The notes beneath the pieces were generated by a model, which was not told the DNA's origin, did no database searches, and worked only from the letters and a program-made list of their open reading frames with translations. A stretch of 64,000 nt of DNA from Sulfurospirillum deleyianum DSM 6946 (GTDB lineage: Bacteria > Campylobacterota > Campylobacteria > Campylobacterales > Sulfurospirillaceae): positions 806,001 to 870,000 of the forward strand of contig NC_013512.1 of NCBI RefSeq assembly GCF_000024885.1, written 5' to 3'. Made by a program: the position numbers and the translations under genes. Shown piece after piece: positions 9,013 through 18,625 of the stretch (the first letter of the stretch is position 1; each line of letters starts with the position of its first letter).

Positions 9013-10049
9013 AGTCGTTTTCCTTGCATAATAAGAAGGTATAAAAGTACGGGTGCGCCAAGCAAGGAGGTTAAAATGCCCACGGGAAGAATGGAAGGGT
9101 ATAACAGCATACGAGCCAGTAAGTCCGCTCCTAAAAGTAAAACGCCTCCGCACAAGGCTGAGAGAGGAATGAGCATACTGTGCGCACCGCCTAAAAGTAA
9201 GCGAATAAGATGCGGTGCAATCAATCCGATAAACCCAATAATGCCAAAAAATGCTACTGCGATGGCCGTACACAAAGAAGAGAGCATAAACACACCACTG
9301 CGAAAGGCTTTGACATGCACGCCTTTGTTAAAAGCATTTTCATCTCCAAAACAGAGCGCATCAAACTTCCAATGCCCTATCCATAATAAAATCAAAGAGG
9401 GAATAAAGATAAGGCTTAGAAAGGCAAGTGTCTCATAGTTTGCCTTACTTAAATCACCAAAAGTCCAAAACAGAGCTGCTGCGGCATTCATTTCGGTAGT
9501 GAAGTATTGGAGGAACATCGTTCCTGAATGAAATAAAGAGCCAAGACCCACCCCCGCTAAAATAATGCTCGTTGGGCGCATTTGTACTTTTTTCCCTATC
9601 CAGATGACTAAAAAGGTAGAGAGCATACTCGCTAGAAATGCAGATAAAGCGATGCTAAATTTGGATAAAAAAGGGTGAGAAATAGCTGAACTCTCTAGGA
9701 CAATAATAGCAAAGGCCGCACCAAAACCTGCCGCTTGAGAGATACCTAAGGTAAAAGGAGAGGCTAAGGGATTGTGTAAAACGCCCTGCATGGCAACCCC
9801 TGAGAGTCCCAAGAGCATCCCGACCAATAATGCTCCCAAGGCTCTAGGTAAACGAATAGACTCGACAATCATCCTAAAGGATTCAGGTTCGCTTTCAAGG
9901 TGTAAAAGTTTTGCGCTATCGCTCCACACAATACCGTTTGAACCGCTAATAAGCGCTATCCATAGTAATATCCCAATGCCTCCTATAAAACCACACGCAA
10001 TTAACAGGCGTTTTAAAGAACGTTTTTTATAAAGCGTTTGGATGCTCAT
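9009..10049 (-). CDS. FecCD/BtuC-type ABC importer permease
   Basis: 346 residues with about ten hydrophobic helices and family motifs RLPRALGALLVGMLLGLSG(V)AMQ and the coupling region FFGIIGFIGLIAPHL(I)R. This family imports siderophores, haem and cobalamin, and also molybdate or tungstate in the MolBC group. It overlaps both neighbours by 4 bp (ATGA), so the three importer genes are one operon. Nearby modE, modD and fmdE favour a MolABC-like role; the sequence alone does not decide the substrate. Confidence 0.92.
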   Translation of the reverse strand: MSIQTLYKKRSLKRLLIACGFIGGIGILLWIALISGSNGIVWSDSAKLLHLESEPESFRMIVESIRLPRALGALLVGMLLGLSGVAMQGVLHNPLASPFTLGISQAAGFGAAFAIIVLESSAISHPFLSKFSIALSAFLASMLSTFLVIWIGKKVQMRPTSIILAGVGLGSLFHSGTMFLQYFTTEMNAAAALFWTFGDLSKANYETLAFLSLIFIPSLILLWIGHWKFDALCFGDENAFNKGVHVKAFRSGVFMLSSLCTAIAVAFFGIIGFIGLIAPHLIRLLLGGAHSMLIPLSALCGGVLLLGADLLARMLLYPSILPVGILTSLLGAPVLLYLLIMQGKRL

Positions 10050-11080
10050 GGACGCGCAAATCCATAGGGCAGTGACTCAAGCAGGGCACTTCCTTTGGGA
10101 TCACCATAAAAGGCGTTAAAAATAGCATGCGCTTTTTCATTGACATCCACAGGTTCGCCTAAATAGGCGGCGATTTGCCATGCGATGATAAGAAGATTTT
10201 CAACATTGGTACTGTAAAAATTAAAGCCTAAAACCTCTTTGACATTGCCTGTTTTATAGGCACTTAAGGTATCGTAGAGTGCTTTTTGGGCGTGGTACTC
10301 TTGCTCCACTTTTGTTTTACCAAATTGATCAATAAAAATCATATCGGGATTGTGGTGCATTAAGGCTTCGAGTTCAATAAACTGATGCCCTTGCGCACCG
10401 CTTTTTTCAAACAGGGTATTTTTAAGCCCTAAAAGTTCAAAAGGAGGGTAGCTCACTTCTGTGCTGGTAAGCCCTTGCACTCCTTTGTAGCCAATACCGC
10501 CGACATAGAGTTTTTTAGCAGGAAATTTTAATGTACGCAAATTCTCTTCTTGTGTCTGAATAAACGTCACTAACGCTTTGGCACGTGGGTTTGTTCGTGT
10601 GATATTTCCCAAAAGAAGCAAAGAGTTTTTAATATCTTCAAGATTTTTTTCACTCGTTCCACCATACGAAGCGCCATAACTGATGGCAATGAGTGGAATA
10701 TTGGTTTTTGAGGCAATGAGTTCAAGTTGATTTTTATCGACAAAAGAGGCAATGATAAAATCAGGTTTGGCAACAATCAAGGCTTCCAAATCAGGCATTT
10801 TTCCAGGACCACCTGTGCCAATAAGCGGTAATTTTGCAATGTTCTTTTTACCTAAAAAAGTGCGATAGGGTGAAAAAGGACTTGCTTCATTTTCTGTCTT
10901 TTCAATGCCAACCAGACGATTTTCAAGTCCCAAATAGACCGCAAGACGAAGGGCTCCTGGTCCTATACAGACTATTTTGTCACTCTTTTCAATGCTAACC
11001 TCTCTGCCTAGCATATCGGTGTAGGTTTGGGAAAAAAGTAAAGAGGCAAAACATGAAAGCAAAAAAATCACTTTTTTCAT
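10046..11080 (-). CDS. Periplasmic substrate-binding protein of a BtuF/MolA-like ABC importer
   Basis: 344 residues with a cleavable signal peptide (MKKVIFLLSCFASLLFSQ) and the two-lobed cluster A-II periplasmic-binding fold: TYTDMLGREVSI at the start, VCIGPGALRLAVYLGLE, KPDFIIASF, then a C-terminal helical lobe. The signal peptide contains a cysteine at residue 11 but no convincing lipobox, so it is probably soluble in the periplasm. GGAAC lies at a good distance from the ATG. First gene of the importer operon; the substrate is inferred as an oxyanion or metal complex from the modE context. Confidence 0.88.
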   Translation of the reverse strand: MKKVIFLLSCFASLLFSQTYTDMLGREVSIEKSDKIVCIGPGALRLAVYLGLENRLVGIEKTENEASPFSPYRTFLGKKNIAKLPLIGTGGPGKMPDLEALIVAKPDFIIASFVDKNQLELIASKTNIPLIAISYGASYGGTSEKNLEDIKNSLLLLGNITRTNPRAKALVTFIQTQEENLRTLKFPAKKLYVGGIGYKGVQGLTSTEVSYPPFELLGLKNTLFEKSGAQGHQFIELEALMHHNPDMIFIDQFGKTKVEQEYHAQKALYDTLSAYKTGNVKEVLGFNFYSTNVENLLIIAWQIAAYLGEPVDVNEKAHAIFNAFYGDPKGSALLESLPYGFARP

Positions 11081-11117
11081 AGAGCGTTCCTTGTGAGAAG
11101 ATGAATATTTCTAAAAG

Positions 11118-11154
11118 CCATAATAACACTAATAAAAATCTTGTATTATTATAG
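11118..11154. promoter_or_regulatory. Inverted repeat upstream of the ABC importer operon
   Basis: CCATAATAACA at 11118-11128 and TGTATTATTATAG at 11142-11154 form an imperfect inverted repeat separated by 13 bp. It lies about 40-75 bp upstream of the binding-protein start, where an operator would be expected. It does not resemble the ModE box closely; the regulator is unknown. Confidence 0.4.
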
Positions 11155-11185
11155 CCTCACAAAGATTAAGAAAAAGAGTGTATGG

Positions 11186-11947
11186 CTAATGTTTCCATAC
11201 TACTATAATTTTTTCAGCTTTTGTAGAAATGTTGACAGAGGCATTGTGCGAAAAATCTGTTATAAGGCGTTCTATCTTCTCTTCATCCGCTTCTATGCCT
11301 CTGCGCTCCAACTGCTCTTTGGCATACGCTTTGGCGTCATAAAGGCTATACGTATCGCTCCATTGTGTTTCAAAACGTTTGTGTGTATAGGAAATATTTT
11401 TCTTTTCCAGTTGAGCGATGACATCTTCAGCTTTGATGCTTCCTGTTTGGCTAAAGTGCTCATGAGGACGATGGGAAAGAAGCAGCGCATCAACAAATGC
11501 ATTGATACGATACGCTCCCCATGAGACGAAAATGCCGTATTTTGTCGAGGCGTTTATCATTTTGTCGATGGTTGTACCATCATGAATCGCAGGTGTCATG
11601 GAGGCTAAAACGATGTCGTAAGGTGTGGTGAGCGCAAAACTATCCCAATCGCTTTGATACGTTTTGATGAACCCTTCAATGCCCTCATTTTGAGCATCTT
11701 CTTTTAAAATAGCCAGCATCTTAGCTGAGGTATCTATGGCAGTTACGTTTACATGTAAGAGCGCTAAAGGAATGCTAAACGTGCCTGTTCCTGAGCCAAT
11801 ATCTAACAGGGTGCTTTGTGGGGCATACGCTACGCCTTGCTCTTTTGTCCATGCCAAAATCGTCTCTACATCTTGACGCATTGAGTCGGTATTAAAACGG
11901 GGGTAGCGCTTTGCGAGAATATCCCAAAAATGGGTTGGCATCGGCAT
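11186..11947 (-). CDS. Class I SAM-dependent methyltransferase
   Basis: 253 residues. The SAM-binding motif I is LLDIGSGTGTFSIPLA (about 48-63), followed by the acidic motif II AIDTSAKML. The C-terminal half is family-specific and the substrate cannot be read. AAGGAG lies 6 bp before the ATG. It lies between a chemoreceptor gene upstream and the importer operon downstream, all on the minus strand. Similar methyltransferases are seen next to metal importers in related bacteria, but a functional link is not established. Confidence 0.8.
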   Translation of the reverse strand: MPMPTHFWDILAKRYPRFNTDSMRQDVETILAWTKEQGVAYAPQSTLLDIGSGTGTFSIPLALLHVNVTAIDTSAKMLAILKEDAQNEGIEGFIKTYQSDWDSFALTTPYDIVLASMTPAIHDGTTIDKMINASTKYGIFVSWGAYRINAFVDALLLSHRPHEHFSQTGSIKAEDVIAQLEKKNISYTHKRFETQWSDTYSLYDAKAYAKEQLERRGIEADEEKIERLITDFSHNASVNISTKAEKIIVVWKH

Positions 11948-11959
11948 AAAAGTCTCCTT

Positions 11960-11991
11960 GTTTCGTTATGGTTTTAAAACTATAACGAAAC
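11960..11991. promoter_or_regulatory. 32-bp near-perfect palindrome upstream of the methyltransferase gene
   Basis: The 16-bp arm starting GTTTCGTTATGG at 11960 is the reverse complement of the arm ending at 11991 except for one position (11970/11981, G-U in RNA). It has no loop to speak of, lies just before the AAGGAG of the methyltransferase gene and just after the chemoreceptor stop. It could be an operator or a terminator for the chemoreceptor transcript. Confidence 0.55.
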
Positions 11992-12001
11992 CTTACTAAA
12001 A

Positions 12002-13777
12002 CTATGATGTCACAGATGTATTCTTTACATGTAAAAAGCGTGAAAGTGTATGCATCATGGTATGTGAAATGGTGAAAAGTTCCTCTGAGACGGTTGCGAC
12101 AGCATTGCCTTTATCTTTGTTAGTGAGGCTTAATTTAAGCGTGGACTGCATCTGTTCGATAAGCAGATTGACAGTGTAGGAGACATCATGGGAGAGGTGT
12201 ACGGCCTCATCAGCAATGCCCAGTGAGTGGTTAATCTCTTTTTGCGTACGGGTGGCAATATTCCCTAGCGAAGCCATACGTTTGGCGGTATCTTCCATTA
12301 ATGTTGTGACACAATCAAGGCGTTTGGTATTTTGAACAACGCCCCCAATAATCTCTTTGACAATGACATCAATATTACTTAAGCTCTCTTGGGTACGTTC
12401 TGCGAGTTTTCGAACTTCATCGGCAACCACCGCAAAGCCTCTTCCGTGTTCCCCCGCTCGTGCGGCTTCGATGGCGGCATTGAGGGCTAAAAGGTTGGTT
12501 TGTTCTGCAATTTCATCAATCAAGGTAAAAACCGTTTGCATTTGCGCCACATGCATACTCAACTCTTGCATCTGTTTATAGATGGCATTTTGTTCGTGTT
12601 GGCTTTGATTGACATCGGTGTTTAACGCTTCTAAATCACTCATAAATTGCCCCATAACATGCATGTTCTGTTTTAAAACCTCTTTGGTTTGTTCACTCAT
12701 CCCCTCCGATTGGCTTAGGGTCTGTTTGAGTGTTTCAATGGGTTGGTTCATTTTTTCAATGCTGTTTTCTTGTGCATGAATGGTCTCCAGTAAACTTTGT
12801 GATGTCCCTTGAAGGCTTTGGGCAAAATGGCGTGCGTCTTGTGCGATATCGTCAATCTGGACAATGGTGTTTTCTACATGTAAAAAGACAGAACCCATCA
12901 TACGAGCGATACCATCTAACTCATCTTTGCTCTTTGCCTTAGGTGTTGTAATTTTTTGGCGCAAATCAATGTGTTGTTGATCGGTAATCATACGTTCCAA
13001 CTCATCACGCATCAGAAGCGTTTGGCGTACGATAGAGCGGATGGCAAACCATAAAAGAAAAAGGGTTGAGATAAAAAAGAGTGCGGCGATAAAGAGATAT
13101 AAGGTGTCTTTTTGGGTACTTTTAAGAAGGTTTTCTAAGGCAAGATGGCTAGAAGAGAGTGTTTGTGTACCTTCTTCTAGTTGGGTATTGAGATAGGCAA
13201 TATTTTTGTCTAAGGTCTGCATACTTTTGAGTGTTTTATCGTTAAATGTGAGTGCTTCATCAATGACTTTTCCTGTAATATCCTCAATTACCAGCGCAAT
13301 GTCTCGTACCACATCTTCATTGGATTCTAATTTCAATCGTTCTGCTAGGATGGTAAATTGCGAAGCATACGGCTCTATAAAAGGATGCATTCCCGCAGCG
13401 CTCTTTTGCCATGCTTTGAGTTCCTCACTTAAGCGTTCAAGTTTACGCTGTTGAGAGGGTTTGAAATTGAGGGTTTGAAGCTCATTTCGAAGGGTTCGTA
13501 AGGCAAAAAGGTCGTTGTAAAACTGCGCAATCGTTTGGGCGTCTTTTTCAAGCGCAGAAAATTTTTGAATGATGTTGGTGTTCATTTGGGTAGTCTCTTG
13601 CAGGTGAGAGCGAAGGGTTTTGGATTGGTCAATTTGCGTATGAAAAAAGTTTTGTTGGTGGAGAAAACTAAGACCATAAATGAGTGTCATAATAAAAAAG
13701 GCACTAAAAATCGTTAAAAATCCAAAGTAAAAACGCTGTTTAATACTAAGTTGCTTTAAAAAAGAAAAAGGCATCAA
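12002..13777 (-). CDS. Methyl-accepting chemotaxis protein
   Basis: 591 residues. A first membrane helix (about 15-35) and a second (about 226-247) flank a helical periplasmic sensor domain, probably a four-helix-bundle type. The cytoplasmic signalling domain is a long coiled coil with the hairpin tip [23 protein letters not shown] (about residue 430) that contacts CheA/CheW. The ligand is unknown. The gene is divergent from another chemoreceptor gene at 13926. Two adjacent ATG codons are possible starts. The last residues include one copy of the dispersed palindrome, coding Leu-His-Val-Lys. Confidence 0.9.
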   Translation of the reverse strand: MMPFSFLKQLSIKQRFYFGFLTIFSAFFIMTLIYGLSFLHQQNFFHTQIDQSKTLRSHLQETTQMNTNIIQKFSALEKDAQTIAQFYNDLFALRTLRNELQTLNFKPSQQRKLERLSEELKAWQKSAAGMHPFIEPYASQFTILAERLKLESNEDVVRDIALVIEDITGKVIDEALTFNDKTLKSMQTLDKNIAYLNTQLEEGTQTLSSSHLALENLLKSTQKDTLYLFIAALFFISTLFLLWFAIRSIVRQTLLMRDELERMITDQQHIDLRQKITTPKAKSKDELDGIARMMGSVFLHVENTIVQIDDIAQDARHFAQSLQGTSQSLLETIHAQENSIEKMNQPIETLKQTLSQSEGMSEQTKEVLKQNMHVMGQFMSDLEALNTDVNQSQHEQNAIYKQMQELSMHVAQMQTVFTLIDEIAEQTNLLALNAAIEAARAGEHGRGFAVVADEVRKLAERTQESLSNIDVIVKEIIGGVVQNTKRLDCVTTLMEDTAKRMASLGNIATRTQKEINHSLGIADEAVHLSHDVSYTVNLLIEQMQSTLKLSLTNKDKGNAVATVSEELFTISHTMMHTLSRFLHVKNTSVTS

Positions 13778-13888
13778 TCACTCCTAATGTGTATACTAAA
13801 GCGATTGTAAACTAAGTTCATTGCGAATTGGTAACGAAAAGTTATTTTTTTTACCATTTTTTGTAACACATTTATAACGCATGGTCGA

Positions 13889-13920
13889 TATAATGCTTGT
13901 AGATATTATTTTCAAAGGAG
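13889..13920 (+). promoter_or_regulatory. Putative -10 element and ribosome binding site of the second chemoreceptor gene
   Basis: TATAAT at 13889-13894 is followed about 20 bp later by AAAGGAG at 13914-13920, 5 bp before the ATG at 13926. No clear -35 was seen. This supports 13926 over the earlier ATG at 13881, which would lie upstream of the -10. Confidence 0.5.
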
Positions 13921-13925
13921 TTCGT

Positions 13926-15809
13926 ATGTCGTTCAAAGCCAAAATCTTAACCACCATTTCGGTGCTTATGTTTGCTAGTTTAAGTATCTTTGGGTTGATT
14001 AGTTATCTGGATACTAAGAGAAACAGCGTAGCGCAAGTAGAACAGAGTCTTCAAATGGCATCACGGGCACTTACCGATTATATTGATGTATGGATTGCGG
14101 GGAAAAAGAGCGGGGTTGAGAGTGCAAGTCGCTATCTAACTGATATTGAAATGATGGATCAAGCCTCTGTAATAATGATTTTGAAAGAGACGACTAAAAC
14201 GTTGGGTGGTTTTGATACAACCGTTGGTTTAGAAGATGGAACGGCATATACGGGTTCAGGAACTGCTATGCCAAAAGGGTATGACCCACGAGTACGTGGT
14301 TGGTATAAAACGATTAAAGCAAGCCAAAAAGTTGGTGTGACGGATGCTTATGTGGATGCTACGACGAATAAACTGATTGTTTCCATTATGGCACCCATTA
14401 TGAAAGAGGGAAAATTTTTAGGCGGTGTGATTTTAGATATTGCGTTGGATGTACTTATTAAAGCGACCTCAGATGTCACTTTTAATGGCGGATATGGAAC
14501 TTTAATTGATACACAAGGTATTTTTATAGCCCATCCAAATAAAGAGCTTTTAGGTAAAGAGCTGAAAAGTGTGAATGCAGAATTAGCACAAAAAATAGCA
14601 GGAAAAGATGCGGGATTGATCGAGTATGTTCATGGTGGCAAAGCCAAAGTCTTTGCCTTTAAAGTTTCCAAAGAGACAGGTGGCTGGGTACCTGCCATTA
14701 CCTTTGATCAAGAGACAGCTTATGCTTTCCTAAGCGCCCAAATTAAAGAGTTAATGGTTGCAGGCATCATCATGCTCATCCTCTCCATAGGTATCATGAT
14801 TCTGCTCATTAAAGCCCTACTTAAACCACTCGATAACCTTAATGGTGTGGTAGAAGAGCTTTCCAGCAGTGAGGGAGATTTAAGACAACGCTTAAGTGCC
14901 ACAGCCAATGATGAATTTGCCCAAGTCTCACGTAATATCAATAAATTTATTGAAAAACTCCATGAGATTGTCAAAAAATCAAAAACTATCAGTAATGAAA
15001 ACGCTTCTATCTCTGAAGAGCTTTCTCGTACTGCTTCAGAAGTCGTACGCAATGTGGATGCAGAATCTCGTATTGTTGAACATACGAAAGAAGAAGGTAT
15101 TTCTTTAGTAAAAAGTATAGAAAACTCTGTCTCTAAAGCCAAAGATTCTCAAAAAGCACTCTCTGATACCCAAAAAGATATCAGTGATGTTAAAACCAAA
15201 GTGGAACAACTAGAATACACCATGCAAGCTACCGCAGCTAAAGAGCAAAACTTAGCCGAACGCCTTAATACCGTCAGTCATAATGCCAATGAAGTCAAAG
15301 ATGTCCTTAATATCATTCGAGATATTGCAGACCAAACCAATTTGTTAGCGCTTAATGCCGCCATTGAAGCTGCAAGGGCTGGAGAACATGGACGTGGCTT
15401 TGCTGTGGTTGCCGATGAAGTAAGAAAACTAGCAGAACGAACCCAAAAAAGCTTAGTGGAGATTGATGCCACCATCAATGTCGTGGTTCAATCGATTATG
15501 GATGCTAATACCGATATTACCGCTAACGCACAAGAGGTCAATGCACTAGCTTCTATCTCTGTGGAACTGCAAGATGGCATGAACAGTGTAGCTACCATTA
15601 TTCATAAAACCATTGATGATTCTCATCATACCGTTAATGACTTTATTGATACCGCATCTAAGATTAAAAAGATTGTCGATGAAATAGAAAAAATCAATGT
15701 CATTTCTAAAGAGAATGTCGGAAGCATTGATAATGTCTCACAAGCCTCTGAACATCTCCATGTTATGACCGAAAATCTCAATAATGAATTAGGGAAGTTT
15801 AAGTCCTAA
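13926..15809 (+). CDS. Methyl-accepting chemotaxis protein with dCache sensor domain
   Basis: 627 residues from the ATG at 13926. Membrane helix one lies at about 8-28. A periplasmic double-Cache domain follows, with the signature [11 protein letters not shown] and [20 protein letters not shown], typical for amino acids, carboxylates or amines. Then come helix two (about 275-297), a HAMP region and the signalling domain with [23 protein letters not shown]. Its signalling tip is nearly identical to the neighbouring receptor while the sensors differ. A strong hairpin follows the stop. Confidence 0.92.
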   Translation: MSFKAKILTTISVLMFASLSIFGLISYLDTKRNSVAQVEQSLQMASRALTDYIDVWIAGKKSGVESASRYLTDIEMMDQASVIMILKETTKTLGGFDTTVGLEDGTAYTGSGTAMPKGYDPRVRGWYKTIKASQKVGVTDAYVDATTNKLIVSIMAPIMKEGKFLGGVILDIALDVLIKATSDVTFNGGYGTLIDTQGIFIAHPNKELLGKELKSVNAELAQKIAGKDAGLIEYVHGGKAKVFAFKVSKETGGWVPAITFDQETAYAFLSAQIKELMVAGIIMLILSIGIMILLIKALLKPLDNLNGVVEELSSSEGDLRQRLSATANDEFAQVSRNINKFIEKLHEIVKKSKTISNENASISEELSRTASEVVRNVDAESRIVEHTKEEGISLVKSIENSVSKAKDSQKALSDTQKDISDVKTKVEQLEYTMQATAAKEQNLAERLNTVSHNANEVKDVLNIIRDIADQTNLLALNAAIEAARAGEHGRGFAVVADEVRKLAERTQKSLVEIDATINVVVQSIMDANTDITANAQEVNALASISVELQDGMNSVATIIHKTIDDSHHTVNDFIDTASKIKKIVDEIEKINVISKENVGSIDNVSQASEHLHVMTENLNNELGKFKS

Positions 15810-15821
15810 ATCACTCTTCAT

Positions 15822-15852
15822 GCTCAAGCAATGCTTTATTGCTTGGGCATTT
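15822..15852 (+). terminator. Rho-independent terminator after the dCache chemoreceptor gene
   Basis: GCTCAAGCAAT at 15822-15832 pairs with ATTGCTTGGGC at 15838-15848 (one G-U) around a GCTTT loop, followed by a short T-run (ATTTT). It lies 13 bp after the stop codon. Confidence 0.8.
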
Positions 15853-15900
15853 TAAGCTTCGAGTTTGTACAATCACCTTAAAAAATAATGTGAGGTTTTT

Positions 15901-16545
15901 ATGCTAGATAGATCTCTCCTTCAAGGACTCTATGTCCTCACCGATGAATTTTTAACTCCCAATGAAACCCTACTAGAACAGATGGAGCGTGTGCTGAAAA
16001 GTGGCGTGCGCGTCCTTCAGTACCGCAATAAGAACGCTAATGAGGAAGAAGCGCTGAGAGATTGCATTCGGCTTCAAGCTTTGTGTGATTATTATGAGGC
16101 ACTTTTTATTGTGGATGATAGGCTGGATGTGGCGTACGAGATGAATGCTGATGGTTTACATGTAGGCATGGATGATGTTGGTTATGAAGAGGCGAGGGAG
16201 CGTTTAGGTAAAGATAAAATCATTGGCGTTTCGTGTTATGGCGATATTGAGAGAGCGTTGCACTATGAAGCTTTAGGAGCGGATTATGTGGCGTTTGGCT
16301 CATTTTTTCCTTCGCCCACGAAACCTCATTCACAGGTTGTGTCACCTTCGATATTAGAAGAAGCCAAAAAGCGTCTAAAAGCACCTATCTGTGCGATTGG
16401 GGGGATTAATCAAGAAAATATTTCCCAGTTACATGCCTATGAATTAGCGATGTATTCGGTGATTAGTGCGGTGTATAAAGAGGATAACATTGAAGACAAT
16501 GTAGAAAAAATGCACGCCATTATACAAAAGGCTTCTATGTGCTAG
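15901..16545 (+). CDS. thiE: Thiamine-phosphate synthase
   Basis: Joins hydroxymethylpyrimidine diphosphate and thiazole phosphate to thiamine phosphate. The 214-residue TIM barrel has the diphosphate and metal-binding stretches VLQYRNKNA (residues about 37-45), FIVDDRLDVA, DGLHVGMDD, GVSCYGD, YVAFGSFFPSPTKP and ICAIGGINQENI. Length and order of motifs match ThiE. Its end overlaps the GTG start of the acyltransferase gene by 7 bp. No other thi genes or TPP riboswitch are nearby. Confidence 0.93.
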   Translation: MLDRSLLQGLYVLTDEFLTPNETLLEQMERVLKSGVRVLQYRNKNANEEEALRDCIRLQALCDYYEALFIVDDRLDVAYEMNADGLHVGMDDVGYEEARERLGKDKIIGVSCYGDIERALHYEALGADYVAFGSFFPSPTKPHSQVVSPSILEEAKKRLKAPICAIGGINQENISQLHAYELAMYSVISAVYKEDNIEDNVEKMHAIIQKASMC

Positions 16546-17522
16546 AAAAATTTGATGTCTCCATTACCAATGCGAGTAAAGGCATGGCATTGATGCTTAT
16601 TTTGTGGCATCATCTTTTTTATGAAGAACCTGAGAGTGGTTGGTTTGTGTTTCAAACCGCCTTGTTAGCTAAGGTGTGCGTGGGTATTTATGTCATCTTA
16701 AGCGGTTATGGTTTAGCAGAATCAATTAAAAAACGAGGCATGGAGCTTAGAGCTTTTTATAAACGGAGGCTTCTGAAGCTTTATATGAATTATTGGTTGA
16801 TTGCTCTTTTGTTTGTTCCTTTTGGCGCATGGTTTATGGGCAGAACTCTGTTTAGTGTCTATGGAGAACACTCGTTTGAGGGCTTTATGATTCAGATGTT
16901 AGGGCTTCAGATGTTCACGTGGGTCGGCTATGGCTATAATGCAACATGGTGGTTTATGAGCCTTATTGTTGTGCTGTATGCGATTTTCCCATTGATGCAT
17001 TTTTTAACGGCTCGTTTTGGGTGGTGGTTTTTAGCGGTGTGTGCATTTATCCTTTTTATGCCTATTCCTTTGGTGAATGATTGGATTTTTCCGTTTGCTG
17101 TGGGTATTTTTCTCTCGCAACGCAATGGTTTTGTTTGGCTGTTTAACTGGTTTCAAAACAAGGGCTTATGGGGTTTTTTCATGCTCTTAGGTGCGACGGT
17201 GTTTATGGCGTGGTACAGACAAAATGGATGGTTGTTTGATAGTGTTCGTGCCGATACTTTTTTTGGTATTTTACTGATTCTTTGGACGACGAAAGTCTCT
17301 CTTTTTTTCTCGTGGATAAAATATGCCCTTGAATTTATAGGGATTCACTCGTTTAATATCTTTTTGTTTCATACCTTTATTTACTACTACTATTTCCCTG
17401 ACTTTATCTATGGATTTTACAGTCCTTTGCTGATTTTCTTAGTCCTTTTAGGGGTTTGTTTGATGATTTCAATGCTTATCGAGCGGTTTAAGAGCTTGAT
17501 TGGATTTGATAAACTCATTTAG
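16539..17522 (+). CDS. Acyltransferase 3 family membrane protein
   Basis: 327 residues and about ten hydrophobic helices. The early motif LMLILWHHLFYEE (about 17-29) fits the catalytic His region of membrane O-acyltransferases of the OafA/OatA type that modify surface glycans. GTG start at 16539 inside the thiE end, which implies translational coupling. The acceptor is unknown, and no glycan operon is nearby. Confidence 0.82.
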   Translation: MLEKFDVSITNASKGMALMLILWHHLFYEEPESGWFVFQTALLAKVCVGIYVILSGYGLAESIKKRGMELRAFYKRRLLKLYMNYWLIALLFVPFGAWFMGRTLFSVYGEHSFEGFMIQMLGLQMFTWVGYGYNATWWFMSLIVVLYAIFPLMHFLTARFGWWFLAVCAFILFMPIPLVNDWIFPFAVGIFLSQRNGFVWLFNWFQNKGLWGFFMLLGATVFMAWYRQNGWLFDSVRADTFFGILLILWTTKVSLFFSWIKYALEFIGIHSFNIFLFHTFIYYYYFPDFIYGFYSPLLIFLVLLGVCLMISMLIERFKSLIGFDKLI

Positions 17523-17537
17523 AAACTATCCGATTTT

Positions 17538-17563
17538 GTTTCATTAGAAAATCGTAATGAAAC
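17538..17563 (+). terminator. Intergenic hairpin after the acyltransferase gene
   Basis: GTTTCATTA at 17538-17546 pairs perfectly with TAATGAAAC at 17555-17563 around an 8-nt loop. It lies between the acyltransferase stop and the next start, without a T-run; it is weak as a terminator and could be regulatory. Confidence 0.4.
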
Positions 17564-17578
17564 GACAAAGGATGTTTG

Positions 17579-18571
17579 ATGCGTATTGCAACCTCTAACA
17601 TAGCACTCTCTTCTCTTTATGAAAGCTCCGAAGAGAGCATGCGTTTTTCTCGTACAACCGCAGAAGAAGTAAAGACTCAGATTCAGACCAATGAGGCAGA
17701 AAAGCTCTCCCTTCAAGCGCATGGCGAGATAACAACACAGGAAGGCAAAAGTATTGCACTCTCTTTGGAGACACACTTATCTCGCTACGATAGTTACCGT
17801 GTTGAAATACGCCAAAGCCTTGCTCAGATGGTTGACCCTTTGGTGATGAATCTTCAAGGTGGGCTGGTGAATGTGGAAAAAGAGAAGACATTTTCGTTTG
17901 ATTTAAACAGCGATGGCGTAGAGGATACACTCTCTTTATTGGCTCAAAACAGTGGTTTTTTAGCGTTAGATCGTGATGAAAATGGGCTGATTGATGATGG
18001 AAGTGAACTCTTTGGTACCCAAAGTGGCGATGGTTTTTTAGATTTGTCTGCTTACGATGATGATGCTAATGGCTGGATTGATGCCAACGATGAAATCTTT
18101 TCCAAGCTAAAAATTTGGCAAAAGAGTGCGCTAGAAGATAAACTCATAAGCCTCAGTGAGGCAAAAGTAGGCGCACTGTTACTGGAGAGTGTTGAATCTG
18201 CATTTAGCTATAAAAATGATGAAACCCTTAATGCAGCGTTAAAAAAGAGCAGTGTGGTACTTTTTGAAGATGGCAAAACGGGGTGGATGTCGCATTTGGA
18301 TTTTTCTATTACGCCTCCAGCCAGTACACAAAACCAAACAACGCTTCAACAAAGTAGTGAAGAGCAGAGTCGTATCTCTTTAGAACCTTCTAGCCTCTCA
18401 AAGCTAAAAGCGTCTAGCACCCAAGAGAGTGATAGTTTGGTCGATGGCTTGAAAAAGCGTTTGAAAGTCTTGCAAGCACGTCTTCCCAAAGCAGAAAATG
18501 AGGGTGAGAAAAACGCATTGATGGTTCAAATTCTTGAGTTATCTCTACGCATTGTTCAGCTAGGTGGCTAA
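17579..18571 (+). CDS. Protein with EF-hand-like calcium loops
   Basis: 330 residues, unrecognised as a whole. The centre carries Asp-rich loops DLNSDGVEDTL, DRDENGLIDDGSELFG and DDDANGWIDANDEIF (about residues 103-173), which fit EF-hand or dockerin-like D-x-[DN]-x-[DN]-G calcium sites. The N-terminal part is Ser/Thr/Glu-rich and the C-terminus is a coiled-coil-like Lys/Glu segment. No signal peptide is seen. Proteins with this loop set are common near Campylobacterota surface or secreted proteins. ATG at 17579 is preferred over TTG at 17576 because AAAGGA lies 7 bp upstream of the ATG. Confidence 0.6.
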   Translation: MRIATSNIALSSLYESSEESMRFSRTTAEEVKTQIQTNEAEKLSLQAHGEITTQEGKSIALSLETHLSRYDSYRVEIRQSLAQMVDPLVMNLQGGLVNVEKEKTFSFDLNSDGVEDTLSLLAQNSGFLALDRDENGLIDDGSELFGTQSGDGFLDLSAYDDDANGWIDANDEIFSKLKIWQKSALEDKLISLSEAKVGALLLESVESAFSYKNDETLNAALKKSSVVLFEDGKTGWMSHLDFSITPPASTQNQTTLQQSSEEQSRISLEPSSLSKLKASSTQESDSLVDGLKKRLKVLQARLPKAENEGEKNALMVQILELSLRIVQLGG

Positions 18572-18625
18572 TCTCAGCCTTTTTGCGTTACACTTTTACA
18601 TGCTTACATGTAAAAGGAAAATCTT

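Noticed and set aside
9013-9273. N-terminal extension of the ABC ATPase ORF
   Set aside because: It lies entirely inside the permease gene, has no family resemblance, and the ATGA start at 9012 gives a standard ATPase.
13881-13925. Earlier ATG start of the dCache chemoreceptor at 13881
   Set aside because: The -10 element TATAAT lies downstream of it and the good ribosome binding site serves 13926.
14720-15142. Antisense ORF of 140 codons within the chemoreceptor gene
   Set aside because: Shadow of a strongly conserved coding region on the opposite strand; no independent support.
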